64,000 nt of DNA from JAAFIP01 sp031367325 (GTDB taxonomy: Bacteria; Pseudomonadota; Gammaproteobacteria; Burkholderiales; Burkholderiaceae_C), in assembly GCA_031367325.1 (NCBI GenBank), contig JANLPQ010000022.1, forward strand, positions 1-64,000, in the 5' to 3' direction. The notes under the pieces were generated by a model that worked only from the letters and a program-made list of their open reading frames with translations, had not been told where the DNA came from and did not search any database. Shown here one piece after another: positions 33,940 through 42,697 of this stretch. Position 1 is the stretch's first letter; each line of letters opens with the position of its first letter. The translations under genes and the position numbers were made by a program.

Positions 33940-35328
33940 TTAACTACCTGCCAGTTTCATCCGATTCACCAAAATCGACCCCACCGTTTTAGACCCTGCG
34001 CAGTAAGCGTCTGCGCCCACCGCAGTAATGCCCTTGAGCATGTCTTTCATATTGCCTGCAATGGTGATTTCTTCTACCGGAAAAGCGATGCGGCCTTTGT
34101 CGACCCAAAAGCCGCTGGCTCCGCGAGAATAGTCGCCCGTAACGTAGTTCACGCCCGAACCCATCATCTCGGTGACAAACAGGCCTGTGCCTAGTTTTTG
34201 CAGCATGGCATCTAAATCGTCGCCTGCGCGGGTAAGGCGCGAGGTCATGGTTAAGTTATGCGACCCGCCTGCATTGCCTGTGGTGCGCATACCCAGCTTG
34301 CGGGCGCTGTAGGTAGACAAAAAATAGCCCTGCACAATGCCCGCATTGAGGACCGAACGTGCCTTGGTAGTAACGCCTTCATCATCAAACGGCGAGCTGC
34401 CTTTGCCGCCCAGCACATGCGGGTCTTCCAAAATGTCGATGTGTTTAGAAAACACAGATTTACCTAACGAGCCCTGCAAGAAACTGGTATTACGGTACAA
34501 CGCGCCACCACTAATAGCCTGCACAAACGCACCTAGCAGACCCGAGGCTACAGGCGCTTCAAATAACACCGGGCAATGTGCGGTGGGCACCTTGCGCGAA
34601 TGCAGGCGGGCCAACGCGCGGTGCGCCGCATACACCCCCACAGCTTGCGGACTGGCCAAATTGCACGCATCCCGCTCAGAGCTGTACCAGCTGTCGCGTT
34701 GCATGTTAGCGCCCTTGCCCGCTATGGGCGCGACCGACACTGAATGCCGCGACGCAGCGTACCCACCCCGAAAACCCATCTGCCCGCCGCGCAAATGCCC
34801 TGCCAAAAAATGGCTTTGCTGCGCCGACACACCTGCACCATCGCTGTTGGTAATCTTCTTACTCACCGCCATGGCTGCACCTTCGCACTCCAGCGCAAGT
34901 TCCAACGCCTGCGCGCTGTCGATAGCCCATGGGTGAAACAAATCTAGATCAGACTGCTGGGTAGCCACGTCGCGCAAGTCAGGCAGGCCCGCCACCGGGT
35001 CAGCCGCGGTAAAGCGCGCAATGTCGTACGCTGCTTGTACTGTTTGCTCAATCGCCCGGGTCGAAAAATCAGACGTACTGGCGTTACCGCGCTGCTGGCC
35101 GATGTACACCGTCACCCCCAAAGACTTGTCGCGGTTTCGCTCCACATTTTCTAGCTTGCCCATACGGGCCGACACGCTAAGCCCCGTGCCTTCCGACGCC
35201 TCAGCCCCGGCGTCGGTGGCGCCCAGCTTCTTGGCGTGCATTAAGGCGGTGTCGACGAGTTCTTCAAATTTAGCGCGGGAATAGCTGAAGCCTTGGAGCG
35301 GGCTGGTGGTGGGGGTGTTTTTTTGCAT
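33940..35328 (-). CDS. pmbA: Metallopeptidase-system protein PmbA (TldE)
   Basis: 462 residues, normal length. Begins with LVDTALMHAKKLGATDAGAEASEGTGLSVSARMGKLENVERNRDKSLGVTVYIGQQRGNASTSD, which is the PmbA/TldE N-domain, and ends with the NLTM...GLFVTEMMGSGVNYVTGDYSRGASGFW block. With TldD it forms a heterodimeric protease that processes small peptides such as microcins and CcdA. TldE itself lacks the zinc site. No tldD is present in this window. Confidence 0.95.
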   Translation of the reverse strand: MQKNTPTTSPLQGFSYSRAKFEELVDTALMHAKKLGATDAGAEASEGTGLSVSARMGKLENVERNRDKSLGVTVYIGQQRGNASTSDFSTRAIEQTVQAAYDIARFTAADPVAGLPDLRDVATQQSDLDLFHPWAIDSAQALELALECEGAAMAVSKKITNSDGAGVSAQQSHFLAGHLRGGQMGFRGGYAASRHSVSVAPIAGKGANMQRDSWYSSERDACNLASPQAVGVYAAHRALARLHSRKVPTAHCPVLFEAPVASGLLGAFVQAISGGALYRNTSFLQGSLGKSVFSKHIDILEDPHVLGGKGSSPFDDEGVTTKARSVLNAGIVQGYFLSTYSARKLGMRTTGNAGGSHNLTMTSRLTRAGDDLDAMLQKLGTGLFVTEMMGSGVNYVTGDYSRGASGFWVDKGRIAFPVEEITIAGNMKDMLKGITAVGADAYCAGSKTVGSILVNRMKLAGS

Positions 35329-35428
35329 ATTCCCAATGATAGCGGGTTACTAACTTAGGGCTGATTTTGTCCTACATTTACCCTGCATAGACCATAAAAC
35401 TGCAATAAAAATTCACTGCTCATATTGG

Positions 35429-35962
35429 TTATGAGACATCTATAAGTGCCAAAATAAATACAGAAAAATTGATCAATGCATGCGGTACTGCAACAACCAT
35501 AAACCGTTGTCTAAAAGATCGTTCATGCCAATTCATATAACCACAAGAAAATACGAAAAATGACCACACCGTGCCAAAAAACCGAAGTGGAGCAATTAAG
35601 CCGTGCATACAACCCCACAGCATGGCTGCTGCCCAAGCCACAAATAATCGGTTCGATGACGCCATAGACAGCAAGCCGATCGTCCCTGCAAGTAGCAAAG
35701 TTTCAACAATCGGAGCAAAAATTACACCACCTAAAAAGAACTCTAAATTAGCTGTGCGATCAGGTGGCATGTATCTTTCAAAATCGACATTAAAGTATGT
35801 CAAACCTCCATACACGGCTGACCACAACGCAAAGCTAGGCAGCAAAGCGATGGGGAATGCAAGCAAACAATAACGCCAAAGCGGCATGCTTGGTTTCACC
35901 ATTAAAAAAGCTATCAGTTGCCGTATGAAGGACATGTCTGTTTTCAAGGAATTTTGAGGCAT
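35429..35962 (-). CDS. CPBP-like intramembrane protein
   Basis: 177 residues with four to five membrane helices. Three segments resemble the CPBP/Abi metalloprotease motifs: a glutamate in FAPIVETLLLAG, a histidine in LWGCMHGLIAPLRFF and H-A-L-I-N in VPHALINF. The usual EExxxR motif is incomplete here (VET), so protease activity is doubtful. It is divergent from the SRP RNA, whose promoter region it shares. Confidence 0.55.
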   Translation of the reverse strand: MPQNSLKTDMSFIRQLIAFLMVKPSMPLWRYCLLAFPIALLPSFALWSAVYGGLTYFNVDFERYMPPDRTANLEFFLGGVIFAPIVETLLLAGTIGLLSMASSNRLFVAWAAAMLWGCMHGLIAPLRFFGTVWSFFVFSCGYMNWHERSFRQRFMVVAVPHALINFSVFILALIDVS

Positions 35963-35999
35963 TACACCATATGGAAAAATCCAGGCAGGTACAATAGAG

Positions 36000-36097
36000 T
36001 TGACGGGCCTTCCCGCATGGTAAAGCGGCCAACCGAGTCAGATGGGGAACCAAGCAGCTCTAACTGTGGAGTCAGTGCCGGGGTAGAGGCTCGTCAC
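36000..36097 (+). ncRNA. ffs: Signal recognition particle RNA, small (4.5S) type
   Basis: The apical and internal-loop signature GTCAGATGGGGAACCAAGCA then GTCAGTGCCGGGGTAGAGGC matches betaproteobacterial SRP RNA. The ends pair: 36002-36010 with 36087-36095 (one G-U). The conserved GGGGAAC tetraloop region and the asymmetric loop that binds Ffh are both present. A TACAAT -10-like box lies at 35990-35995, and T-rich sequence follows the 3' end. Confidence 0.92.
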
Positions 36098-36206
36098 CCT
36101 ATTCTTTTGCGCCGCACCTAGCGGATTTTGTGACTTGTCATGAATATGTCACGCATCACATCTAAGCTGTACTCTTTGTTGCAATGTTAACTAGAGGCAT
36201 CAATGC

Positions 36207-36800
36207 ATGTGTAGGCTTATAAAACTGCCATTTAAGGTTTGCGTCAGGCCATCTAAAACGCCGACTATTGTGCATCTACTGGTTATGGTCGTGGCAACAG
36301 GCTGTATTTTTAGTGCGCATGCCCAAAACATACAAACAAGCTCGAACGCAACGCAAGTTCAAGACGCACTGACACTGCAATTTGCAGATTTTTATCGCAA
36401 CCCGGTAGGTCCTAAAGGTTTAGAGCCTACTGACAAGCTGCAAAACGCTAACGGCAAGATGGTGCAAATTGTGGGCTACTTGGTGCAACAAGAGATACCT
36501 GTACCCGGGCGATTTATGTTGGCAGCACGGCCTGTGCAAATGAGTGAGCACGCCGACGGCGAGGCTGACGATTTGCCGCCAGCCACGGTAATGGTGTATC
36601 TAGACGTGCAACACAATGACTGGGTAGTGCCCCATATACGCGGTTTAGTGTCACTGCAAGGCATGCTAAATGTCGGGCGTGCACAAGCAGCTGATGGCCG
36701 TGTAACTTGGCTGCAATTACAACTCGGGCCTGACGCAACGCGCACCATGAATTTAGCGGAACAGGCCAACTTTAAGCACGCGCTGCAGCACCGTCATTAG
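36207..36800 (+). CDS. Exported protein of unknown function upstream of alkaline phosphatase
   Basis: 197 residues with a signal peptide (IVHLLVMVVATGCIFSAHA, cleavage before QN). The mature part contains DKLQNANGKMVQIVGYLVQQEIPVPGRFMLAARPVQM and EADDLPPATVMVYLDVQ, which looks like a small beta-barrel. I recognise this layout as a conserved betaproteobacterial hypothetical protein but know no function. It lies 71 bases before the alkaline-phosphatase gene in the same direction, so both may respond to the same signal. Confidence 0.7.
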   Translation: MCRLIKLPFKVCVRPSKTPTIVHLLVMVVATGCIFSAHAQNIQTSSNATQVQDALTLQFADFYRNPVGPKGLEPTDKLQNANGKMVQIVGYLVQQEIPVPGRFMLAARPVQMSEHADGEADDLPPATVMVYLDVQHNDWVVPHIRGLVSLQGMLNVGRAQAADGRVTWLQLQLGPDATRTMNLAEQANFKHALQHRH

Positions 36801-36871
36801 TAGCCGTTTGGCGCTTATAGAAAATGTCTTTGTCCGTCTTAGAACCAATTAATTAACCAAGCAGCCCCACC

Positions 36872-38968
36872 ATGCACAGCACACCTACAACAAAATTCAT
36901 TCAGTGTTTATTGCGTCCTATTGCGCTAGCTTTAGTAGTGGTAGGCACTGGCCTGACTGCCACAGACGTACAGGCAGCACCTGCAGTAAGCCGCCTTACC
37001 CCGCCTAGCGAGCTATTTGCTAGCGGCAGACCTGCCCCTGTGATTGCACGGTTTCTACCTGATCAACGCTTTGATCTGCAAGCCACTTTACGCCCTGATG
37101 ACCCTAGCAAAACAATCAGCAACGCCAGCTTTACTATCGACGGCAATATTGTTAGTGCACCTGTAGCACTGCGCAACTGCGCCACAGGCTGCTTGCCCGG
37201 CATACCTACCAACGCAACGATTGCCACTGTGCGCGCGGTCACTATGGCCCAACCGGGTATGCACCTGTTTACTGTGGTGGCAACACAAAGTGACGGCCAA
37301 ACTGTGACAGCCAGAGGCAATTTTGAAATTGTGCCTTTGCTCAACGGCGGTCAAAAAGTTAAAAATATCGTGATCTTGTTAGGTGACGGCATGGGCGCAG
37401 CCCAGCGCACTGCCGCACGAATCGTCGCTGGCGGCTATGCGCAGGGTAAAGTGATTAGCCCCTTGGCGATGGACACCTTTCCAGTTACAGGCATGGTAAA
37501 AACTGCCTCGCTTAACTCTGTAGTGACAGACTCCGCACCCGGTATGACGGCCTATGTATCCGGGAATAAAAATAACAATAACGAAGAGGGCGTGTTTCCT
37601 GACGATACGGTCAACACCTTTGACAATCCGCGCATCGAATATTTAAGCGAATACCTGCACCGCACACAAGGCAAAGCGTTAGGCGTGGTCACCACGGCCG
37701 ATGTGTTTGATGCCACCCCAGCAGGCAACGCGGTGCACACCAGCAGCCGCGCTGCAGGCACGGGCATAGTGGACCAGTTTTTAGATGACCGCAACTTAAC
37801 TGGGTTGACGGTGCTGATGGGCGGTGGTCGTAAATGGTTTCTGCCGTCTACCGTGCCAGGCTCTGCCCGCAGCGACAGTAATGACTACGCTTTCTCGCCC
37901 ACCGAAGCCCACACCAGTGAGATCATCAAGCGCTGGGGTGCCGCTCCTGGCCAGCTAGACAAAGACCGCGACTTGCTAGCTGATTTTCAAAAATCAGGCT
38001 TTAGCTACGCTGCTGATAAAACAGCCTTAGATGCTGTGGACTTGACCAAAACAGACCGCCTGCTGGGTCTGTTTGCCCATTCCAACATGAACGTAGCACT
38101 AGACAAGATAGACGGCAGGCGCAACAAGCCACGCGGCGTTAATGGCCGTGTAGTAGACGACTACGGCTTTCCAGACCAACCCATGCTAGACGAGATGACC
38201 AGTAAAGCACTGGCCGTTTTAGATAAACAAAAGAACGGTTTTGTACTAATGGTAGAAGGCGCATCTATTGACAAACAAGCCCACAGCATGGACACCGAGC
38301 GCTGGATGCTAGACACCATTGAATTTGACCGCGCTGTGAAGTTAGCGCAGGACTTTGCCAAACTGCATGGCGATACCTTGGTGCTAGTGACCGCCGACCA
38401 CGAATGCTCAGGCGCTGCGCTGATAGGCGGGTCTATGGTGACCGATACGCGCCTGCAAGAACTGGTGCGCGAAGGCGGCGTGACCAATGTGCGCGACAAA
38501 GTGGTAGGCGTGTACGAAAAAGCAGGCTTTCCTAAATACCGTATGGCAAGTGACGGCTACCCTGAGACGACCGATATTGACTACCGCCTGCTAGTAGGCT
38601 ACGGTGCTAACGCAGACCGTTTGGAAGACTGGCGCACCAACGACCGGCCCGCACAAGACGGCCAGCAACCTTTTGTAAAAACAGCCCCTCTGTCAGCCTA
38701 CCCCGCAGGCCCCATGGCACGCGATGCTGAAGGCCGCTATCAAGTCACTGGTCAAGTACCAGGCGACAGCGCGGTGCACACCGCTACCGACATTCCACTG
38801 TCAGCCTACGGCCCAGGTGCTTTGGCTTTCACCGGGCTGATGGACAACACCGACGTGTTTTTTCGGCTAGCGCAAGCAGCTGTGAAGGGTGTGCTGGTGC
38901 CCGAAGGCATGGGGCTAACGGCTAGTGTTGCGCCTAAGGTGAAAGTTAGGGCTTTTAAGCGGAAGTAG
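36872..38968 (+). CDS. Alkaline phosphatase (PhoA superfamily), exported
   Basis: 698 residues with a signal peptide (ALALVVVGTGLTATDVQAA). After a ~120-residue N-terminal immunoglobulin-like segment come the metal and catalytic motifs: LLGDGMG with D172, nucleophile S221 in VTDSAPGMTAY, VEGASIDKQAHSMD and TADHECSGA. It hydrolyses phosphate monoesters in the periplasm or outside. At ~700 residues it is longer than E. coli PhoA (471) because of the N-terminal domain and the tail after the active site. The C-terminus is basic. Confidence 0.93.
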   Translation: MHSTPTTKFIQCLLRPIALALVVVGTGLTATDVQAAPAVSRLTPPSELFASGRPAPVIARFLPDQRFDLQATLRPDDPSKTISNASFTIDGNIVSAPVALRNCATGCLPGIPTNATIATVRAVTMAQPGMHLFTVVATQSDGQTVTARGNFEIVPLLNGGQKVKNIVILLGDGMGAAQRTAARIVAGGYAQGKVISPLAMDTFPVTGMVKTASLNSVVTDSAPGMTAYVSGNKNNNNEEGVFPDDTVNTFDNPRIEYLSEYLHRTQGKALGVVTTADVFDATPAGNAVHTSSRAAGTGIVDQFLDDRNLTGLTVLMGGGRKWFLPSTVPGSARSDSNDYAFSPTEAHTSEIIKRWGAAPGQLDKDRDLLADFQKSGFSYAADKTALDAVDLTKTDRLLGLFAHSNMNVALDKIDGRRNKPRGVNGRVVDDYGFPDQPMLDEMTSKALAVLDKQKNGFVLMVEGASIDKQAHSMDTERWMLDTIEFDRAVKLAQDFAKLHGDTLVLVTADHECSGAALIGGSMVTDTRLQELVREGGVTNVRDKVVGVYEKAGFPKYRMASDGYPETTDIDYRLLVGYGANADRLEDWRTNDRPAQDGQQPFVKTAPLSAYPAGPMARDAEGRYQVTGQVPGDSAVHTATDIPLSAYGPGALAFTGLMDNTDVFFRLAQAAVKGVLVPEGMGLTASVAPKVKVRAFKRK

Positions 38969-39117
38969 CAACTTAAAGTTTTTTAGGTGACTACAACTGG
39001 TGAGCATGCTTCGCCAGTTTGCGCTGCGCTAATAGAACGAACTTGAATATTTCCCTTAAACAAAACAGGTTGATTACCGGAAATGTACTTTTGCATGTAT
39101 TTTTAAAATACAATACC

Positions 39118-39133
39118 TACCAACTAGTCGGTA
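39118..39133. promoter_or_regulatory. TetR-type operator upstream of the cupin gene
   Basis: TACCAACTAGTCGGTA, a near-perfect palindrome of the ACCnACTAGTnGGT type that several TetR-family repressors bind. It ends three bases before the ATG of the cupin gene. A matching site lies at 40478-40493. Confidence 0.7.
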
Positions 39134-39136
39134 TTC

Positions 39137-39826
39137 ATGACGCAACCAATTCAACTCAACTCTAATTTCGCGCAGCGCTGTGTGGTGAATACTATCGCGC
39201 TGGAATGGCAACCTTCACCTACACAGGGCGTAGACCGCCGCATGGTCGAGCGCGACGGGGCCGAAGTTGCGCGTGCAAGCTCAGTAGTGCGATATGCGCC
39301 TGGGTCTAAGTTTCCTAGCCATCGCCATGACTTAGGTGAAGAAATTTTTGTTTTAAAAGGCAGCTTTTCAGATGAACTGGGTGACTACAGCCAAGGCACT
39401 TATATTAAAAATCCTCCAGGCTCATCGCATTCGCCATCCACATCTACTGGTTGTGAACTATGGGTCAAGCTACACCACCTTGACCCTGCTGATATGCAGC
39501 GAACCGTAACGAACACACACCAAGCCACTTGGTACCCTGGCCTTGTTAACGGGCTGACTGTTCTGCCGCTGTCAGAATTTGGCACCCAACACACCGCGAT
39601 GGTGCGCTGGGCACCGCAAACATTTTTCAATCCTCACCGTCATTTCGGCGGGGAAGAAATATTCGTAGTGGATGGCGTTTTTGAAGACGAACATGGCCGC
39701 TACAAAGCGGGCACATGGATACGCAGCCCGCACATGAGTCACCATCAGCCATTTAGCCGCCAGGGCTGCACGATATTGGTAAAAACTGGGCACTTGCCCA
39801 CCACTAGCAGCGACCAATCCTTTTAA
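39137..39826 (+). CDS. Double-cupin protein (ChrR-like cupins)
   Basis: 229 residues with two cupin domains. Each has a histidine cluster: FPSHRHDLGEEIFVLKG (~55-71) and FFNPHRHFGGEEIFVVDGVF (~163-182), with GTYIKNPPGSSHSP and GTWIRSPHMSHHQPF as second motifs. The pattern resembles the metal-binding cupin of ChrR anti-sigma factors, here duplicated and without the sigma-binding domain. It is under a TetR-type operator and 13 bases before the tetR-like gene, so the two are co-transcribed. Confidence 0.85.
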   Translation: MTQPIQLNSNFAQRCVVNTIALEWQPSPTQGVDRRMVERDGAEVARASSVVRYAPGSKFPSHRHDLGEEIFVLKGSFSDELGDYSQGTYIKNPPGSSHSPSTSTGCELWVKLHHLDPADMQRTVTNTHQATWYPGLVNGLTVLPLSEFGTQHTAMVRWAPQTFFNPHRHFGGEEIFVVDGVFEDEHGRYKAGTWIRSPHMSHHQPFSRQGCTILVKTGHLPTTSSDQSF

Positions 39827-39839
39827 TCTATAGACTGAT

Positions 39840-40424
39840 ATGAAGCATTTTTCTGAAATTACACATTCTGCAGAGCGTGTGGTGGACGCGGCTGAGACCT
39901 TGGTACAACGCTTTGGGTACAACGGTTTTTCTTACGACGATATCGCGCAACAAATTGGTATTAAAAAACCTAGCATTCACCACCACTTTGCCACCAAATC
40001 GCAACTGGTGGCCGTGGTGGCGCAGCGCTATACGCACCGGTTTTTAGAACAACTCGATAGCATCGAAAAAAAACATGCCAATGCAAGCCAGCGTCTAGAT
40101 GCTTATGTCATGCTGTTTGAGCAAACTTACGCGCAAGACCGCCTGCTGTGTGTGTGCGGCATGTTAGGCACAGAGGCTAACGATCTGCCGCAAGAAGTGG
40201 CTGATGAAGTGCAAGAGTTTTTTGTACGCAATTTGGCTTGGCTGGTACATGTGATTACTGCTGGCCATCGAAGCAAGCAGGTTATTCACCGCGACGAGGC
40301 TAGCGCGCGCGCCATGACTTTTTTGTGTGCGTTAGAGGGTGCCATGATGGTAGGCCGTGGTTTGCGTAGCGATGCAGGCCCCCGAGCTGCAGTAAGTTTG
40401 TTGATTCCGTATTTGCTGGCTTAA
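39840..40424 (+). CDS. TetR/AcrR-family transcriptional regulator
   Basis: 194 residues. The N-terminal helix-turn-helix is AAETLVQRFGYNGFSYDDIAQQIGIKKPSIHHHFATKSQLVAVVAQRY. The ligand-binding domain includes two adjacent cysteines spaced CVCGML (~100) that could sense electrophiles. The two ACTAGT-centred palindromes next to its own operon and the downstream SDR gene are its likely operators, giving autoregulation. Confidence 0.92.
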   Translation: MKHFSEITHSAERVVDAAETLVQRFGYNGFSYDDIAQQIGIKKPSIHHHFATKSQLVAVVAQRYTHRFLEQLDSIEKKHANASQRLDAYVMLFEQTYAQDRLLCVCGMLGTEANDLPQEVADEVQEFFVRNLAWLVHVITAGHRSKQVIHRDEASARAMTFLCALEGAMMVGRGLRSDAGPRAAVSLLIPYLLA

Positions 40425-40477
40425 ATGTCGGCATTGTCTTGCTAGCATGTGCTGGCATATTTTTTATCAATTTACCC

Positions 40478-40493
40478 TACCAACTAGTAGGTC
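40478..40493. promoter_or_regulatory. TetR-type operator upstream of the SDR gene
   Basis: TACCAACTAGTAGGTC, same core as the site at 39118-39133, 16 bases before the SDR start codon. Confidence 0.65.
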
Positions 40494-40509
40494 ATTATTG
40501 GAGCTAGCT

Positions 40510-41288
40510 ATGCATTCGAATTTCAAAGGTAAACGTATTTTGGTTGTCGGTGGCAGCAGCGGCATGGGCTTTGAGACGGCACGCTTAGTCTTGCAAGGCG
40601 GCGGCAGTGCCGTCATCACGGGGCAACGCAAAGACAAAATTGAAGCCGCACGTGCAGTGTTGTCGCAATTAGGCTCTGTCGAAGCCCTGTCGCTTAACCT
40701 AGCGCAACCAGCAAAGCTGGCCCAGCTACTAACCGCCCTAGATACGAAATACCAAGACATTGACTTACTCGTCAACTCGGCAGGCTTGTTTTTGCCCAAA
40801 GCATTTTTAGAACACACTGAAGCTGAATACGACCAATACCTGGCGCTGAACCGCGCCACATTTTTTATTACCCAGCACGTAGCAGCCAACATGGTGGCCG
40901 CAGGCCGCGCAGGTGCAGTAGTAAATATTGGATCAATGTGGGCTAAGCAAGCGGTAGCGGCCACGCCGTCATCAGCCTATTCCATGGCCAAAGCGGGTTT
41001 GCATTCATTCACACAGCATTTGGCCATGGAGTTGGCAGATAAGAAAATCCGAGTTAACGCCGTGTCGCCCGCCGTAGTGGAGACACCGATTTACGAAGGT
41101 TTCATACCCAAAGAGCAAGTTCACACTGCACTGCAAGGCTTCAATAGTTTTCACCCCTTAAGCCGCGTAGGCACGCCGCAAGAAGTTGCACAAGTGGTGA
41201 TTTTTTTCTGTCTGACAGCGCGTCTTGGGTAACTGGTGCGGTGTGGGATGTGGACGGAGGTGTGATGGCGGGACGCAATAAATACTAA
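40510..41288 (+). pseudogene. Short-chain dehydrogenase/reductase, frameshifted near the 3' end
   Basis: The ATG at 40510 starts a classical SDR: VVGGSSGMGFETARLV (NAD(P) site), NSAG, and YSMAKAGLHSF (YxxxK active site). The open frame stops at 41232 after 240 residues with a wrong tail (CLTARLG). In the -1 frame, from 41208, the expected ending LSDSASWVTGAVWDVDGGVM continues to a stop at 41288, giving 259 residues. The switch falls in T7 at 41201-41207, which with the next base forms T TTT TTC in frame, a canonical -1 slippery heptamer. It may be a one-base deletion, a sequencing error or translational slippage. It is probably controlled by the TetR-type regulator upstream. Confidence 0.8.
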
Positions 41289-41295
41289 GTCTTTT

Positions 41296-41325
41296 GAAAT
41301 CTATCGCAACAAGGCGATAGATTTC
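41296..41325. terminator. Hairpin between convergent genes
   Basis: Perfect 12-base arms (41296-41307 and 41314-41325) with a six-base loop, between the SDR stop and the flavoprotein stop. Flanking T runs are weak on both sides. It probably ends transcription from both directions. Confidence 0.6.
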
Positions 41326-42697
41326 AATTACTTTTACACATCGTCAGCGCCCCCTCCCCCGCCGCCCTCCCCGTAGCCATCGCAGCCGTCAACAAATACC
41401 CACCCGTCGGCGCTTCCCAATCTAGCATTTCGCCTGCGCAGAACACGCCGGGGAGTTTGTTTAGCATGTACCGCGCGGTCATGGCTTCGAAGCGGATGCC
41501 GCCTGCGGTGCTGATGGCTTCGTCGATGGGGCGGGTGGCGGCGACAGTGATGGGCAGTGACTTGATGGCGGTGGCTAGTTGCTGGGGGTTGTTCATCGCG
41601 TCTTTGCCTAACAGCTCGTACAAGATGTTGAGCTTGATGCCTTCTAGGTTTAAGCGGCTGGACAGGTGGCTGGACAGGGAGCGGGAGCCGCGTGGGTGGG
41701 CTACTTCGCGTAGCACTTTGGCGGCATCCCATTGGGGCAATAAATCTAAGTGGAGGGTGGCGCGGCCTTGTGCGGCTATGCGTTCGCGCAGTAGCTTGCT
41801 GGCGGCGTAGATGAGGCTGCCTTCAACGCCGGTTTGGGTGGCCACGAATTCGCCTTGGCGGTGAAATTCGGTGCCGGGCACGGTGATAGATACGGTTTTG
41901 AAGGGGTGGCCTGCGTATTTGCTGGTGAAGTGGTCGCTCCAGCCTGGCTTGCCGTGGGCGGTGACGTTAAAGCCGCAGTTGGCGGGTTGCAAATCGGCTA
42001 TGTCGATGCCTTTGGCGCGCAGCCACGGCACCCATGCGCCATCAGACCCTAGGCGTTGCCAGCTTGCGCCGCCTAGAGCTAATATGGTGGCGTCAGCTTG
42101 CACGGTGATGTGTTGCACGGCGCGTGCAGATATGGTGGACTGCGCGATGCCATCGGACGTGGTTGAGTTTTCAGGTGCGCCGCTTACATTTGGATCTGCA
42201 ATCTCTGAACTGCCAGCGGTAGTTTTTTCAAACTTCAACGCGCCTAGGCTTTGGTCTGTTGCGCTCTCGTCCCAACCTGTCCACCGATGCCGCATATGAA
42301 ACTGCACGCCATTACTGCGCAAGCGGTGCAGCCAAGCGCGCAGTAAGGGGGCGGCTTTCATGTCGGTGGGGAAGATGCGGCCGGAGGTGCCTGTGAAGGT
42401 ATCGATGCCTAGGCCTTTGGCCCACGCTCCTAATTCAATAGCTGGTTGAGCAGTAATTACCTGGGTTAGATGGCTGTTTCGTTCATAAAAACGGGTCAAG
42501 AACGATCCTAGCGGCTCGCTGTGGGTTAAATTTAAACCGCCGATGCCTGCCAGTAAAAACTTGCGGCCTGCACTGGGCATGGCGTCGTAGACGTGGACTT
42601 GGATGCCTGCGTTGCTAAGCACCTCGGCGGCCATCAGGCCTGCGGGGCCAGCGCCGATGATGACTACTTTTTTAGAGGGTGCGGATGGGGTAGTCAT
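41324..42697 (-). CDS. TIGR03862-like flavoprotein (HI0933 superfamily)
   Basis: 457 residues. FAD motif VVIIGAGPAGLMAAEVLSNAG (10-30), then the family block GRKFLLAGIGGLNLTHSEP and C-terminal STAGGIRFEAMTARYMLNKLPGVFCAGEMLDWEAPTGGYLLTAAMATG. It is a paralogue of the BaiN-like protein at 21.9 kb. An insertion of low-complexity sequence (residues ~155-195) is unusual. The segment QVITAQPAIEL is encoded by a palindromic-element copy. The start overlaps the addA stop by four bases (ATGA), so translation is coupled. Confidence 0.9.
   Translation of the reverse strand: MTTPSAPSKKVVIIGAGPAGLMAAEVLSNAGIQVHVYDAMPSAGRKFLLAGIGGLNLTHSEPLGSFLTRFYERNSHLTQVITAQPAIELGAWAKGLGIDTFTGTSGRIFPTDMKAAPLLRAWLHRLRSNGVQFHMRHRWTGWDESATDQSLGALKFEKTTAGSSEIADPNVSGAPENSTTSDGIAQSTISARAVQHITVQADATILALGGASWQRLGSDGAWVPWLRAKGIDIADLQPANCGFNVTAHGKPGWSDHFTSKYAGHPFKTVSITVPGTEFHRQGEFVATQTGVEGSLIYAASKLLRERIAAQGRATLHLDLLPQWDAAKVLREVAHPRGSRSLSSHLSSRLNLEGIKLNILYELLGKDAMNNPQQLATAIKSLPITVAATRPIDEAISTAGGIRFEAMTARYMLNKLPGVFCAGEMLDWEAPTGGYLLTAAMATGRAAGEGALTMCKSN
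42431..42492 (-). repeat. Dispersed palindromic element, copy 8 (inside the TIGR03862-like gene)
   Basis: Minus strand: left end TTTTTATG, 38 bases, then the core TACTGCTCAACCAGCTATT and GAATTAG. Read in frame as RFYERN to VITAQPAIEL. Confidence 0.8.
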
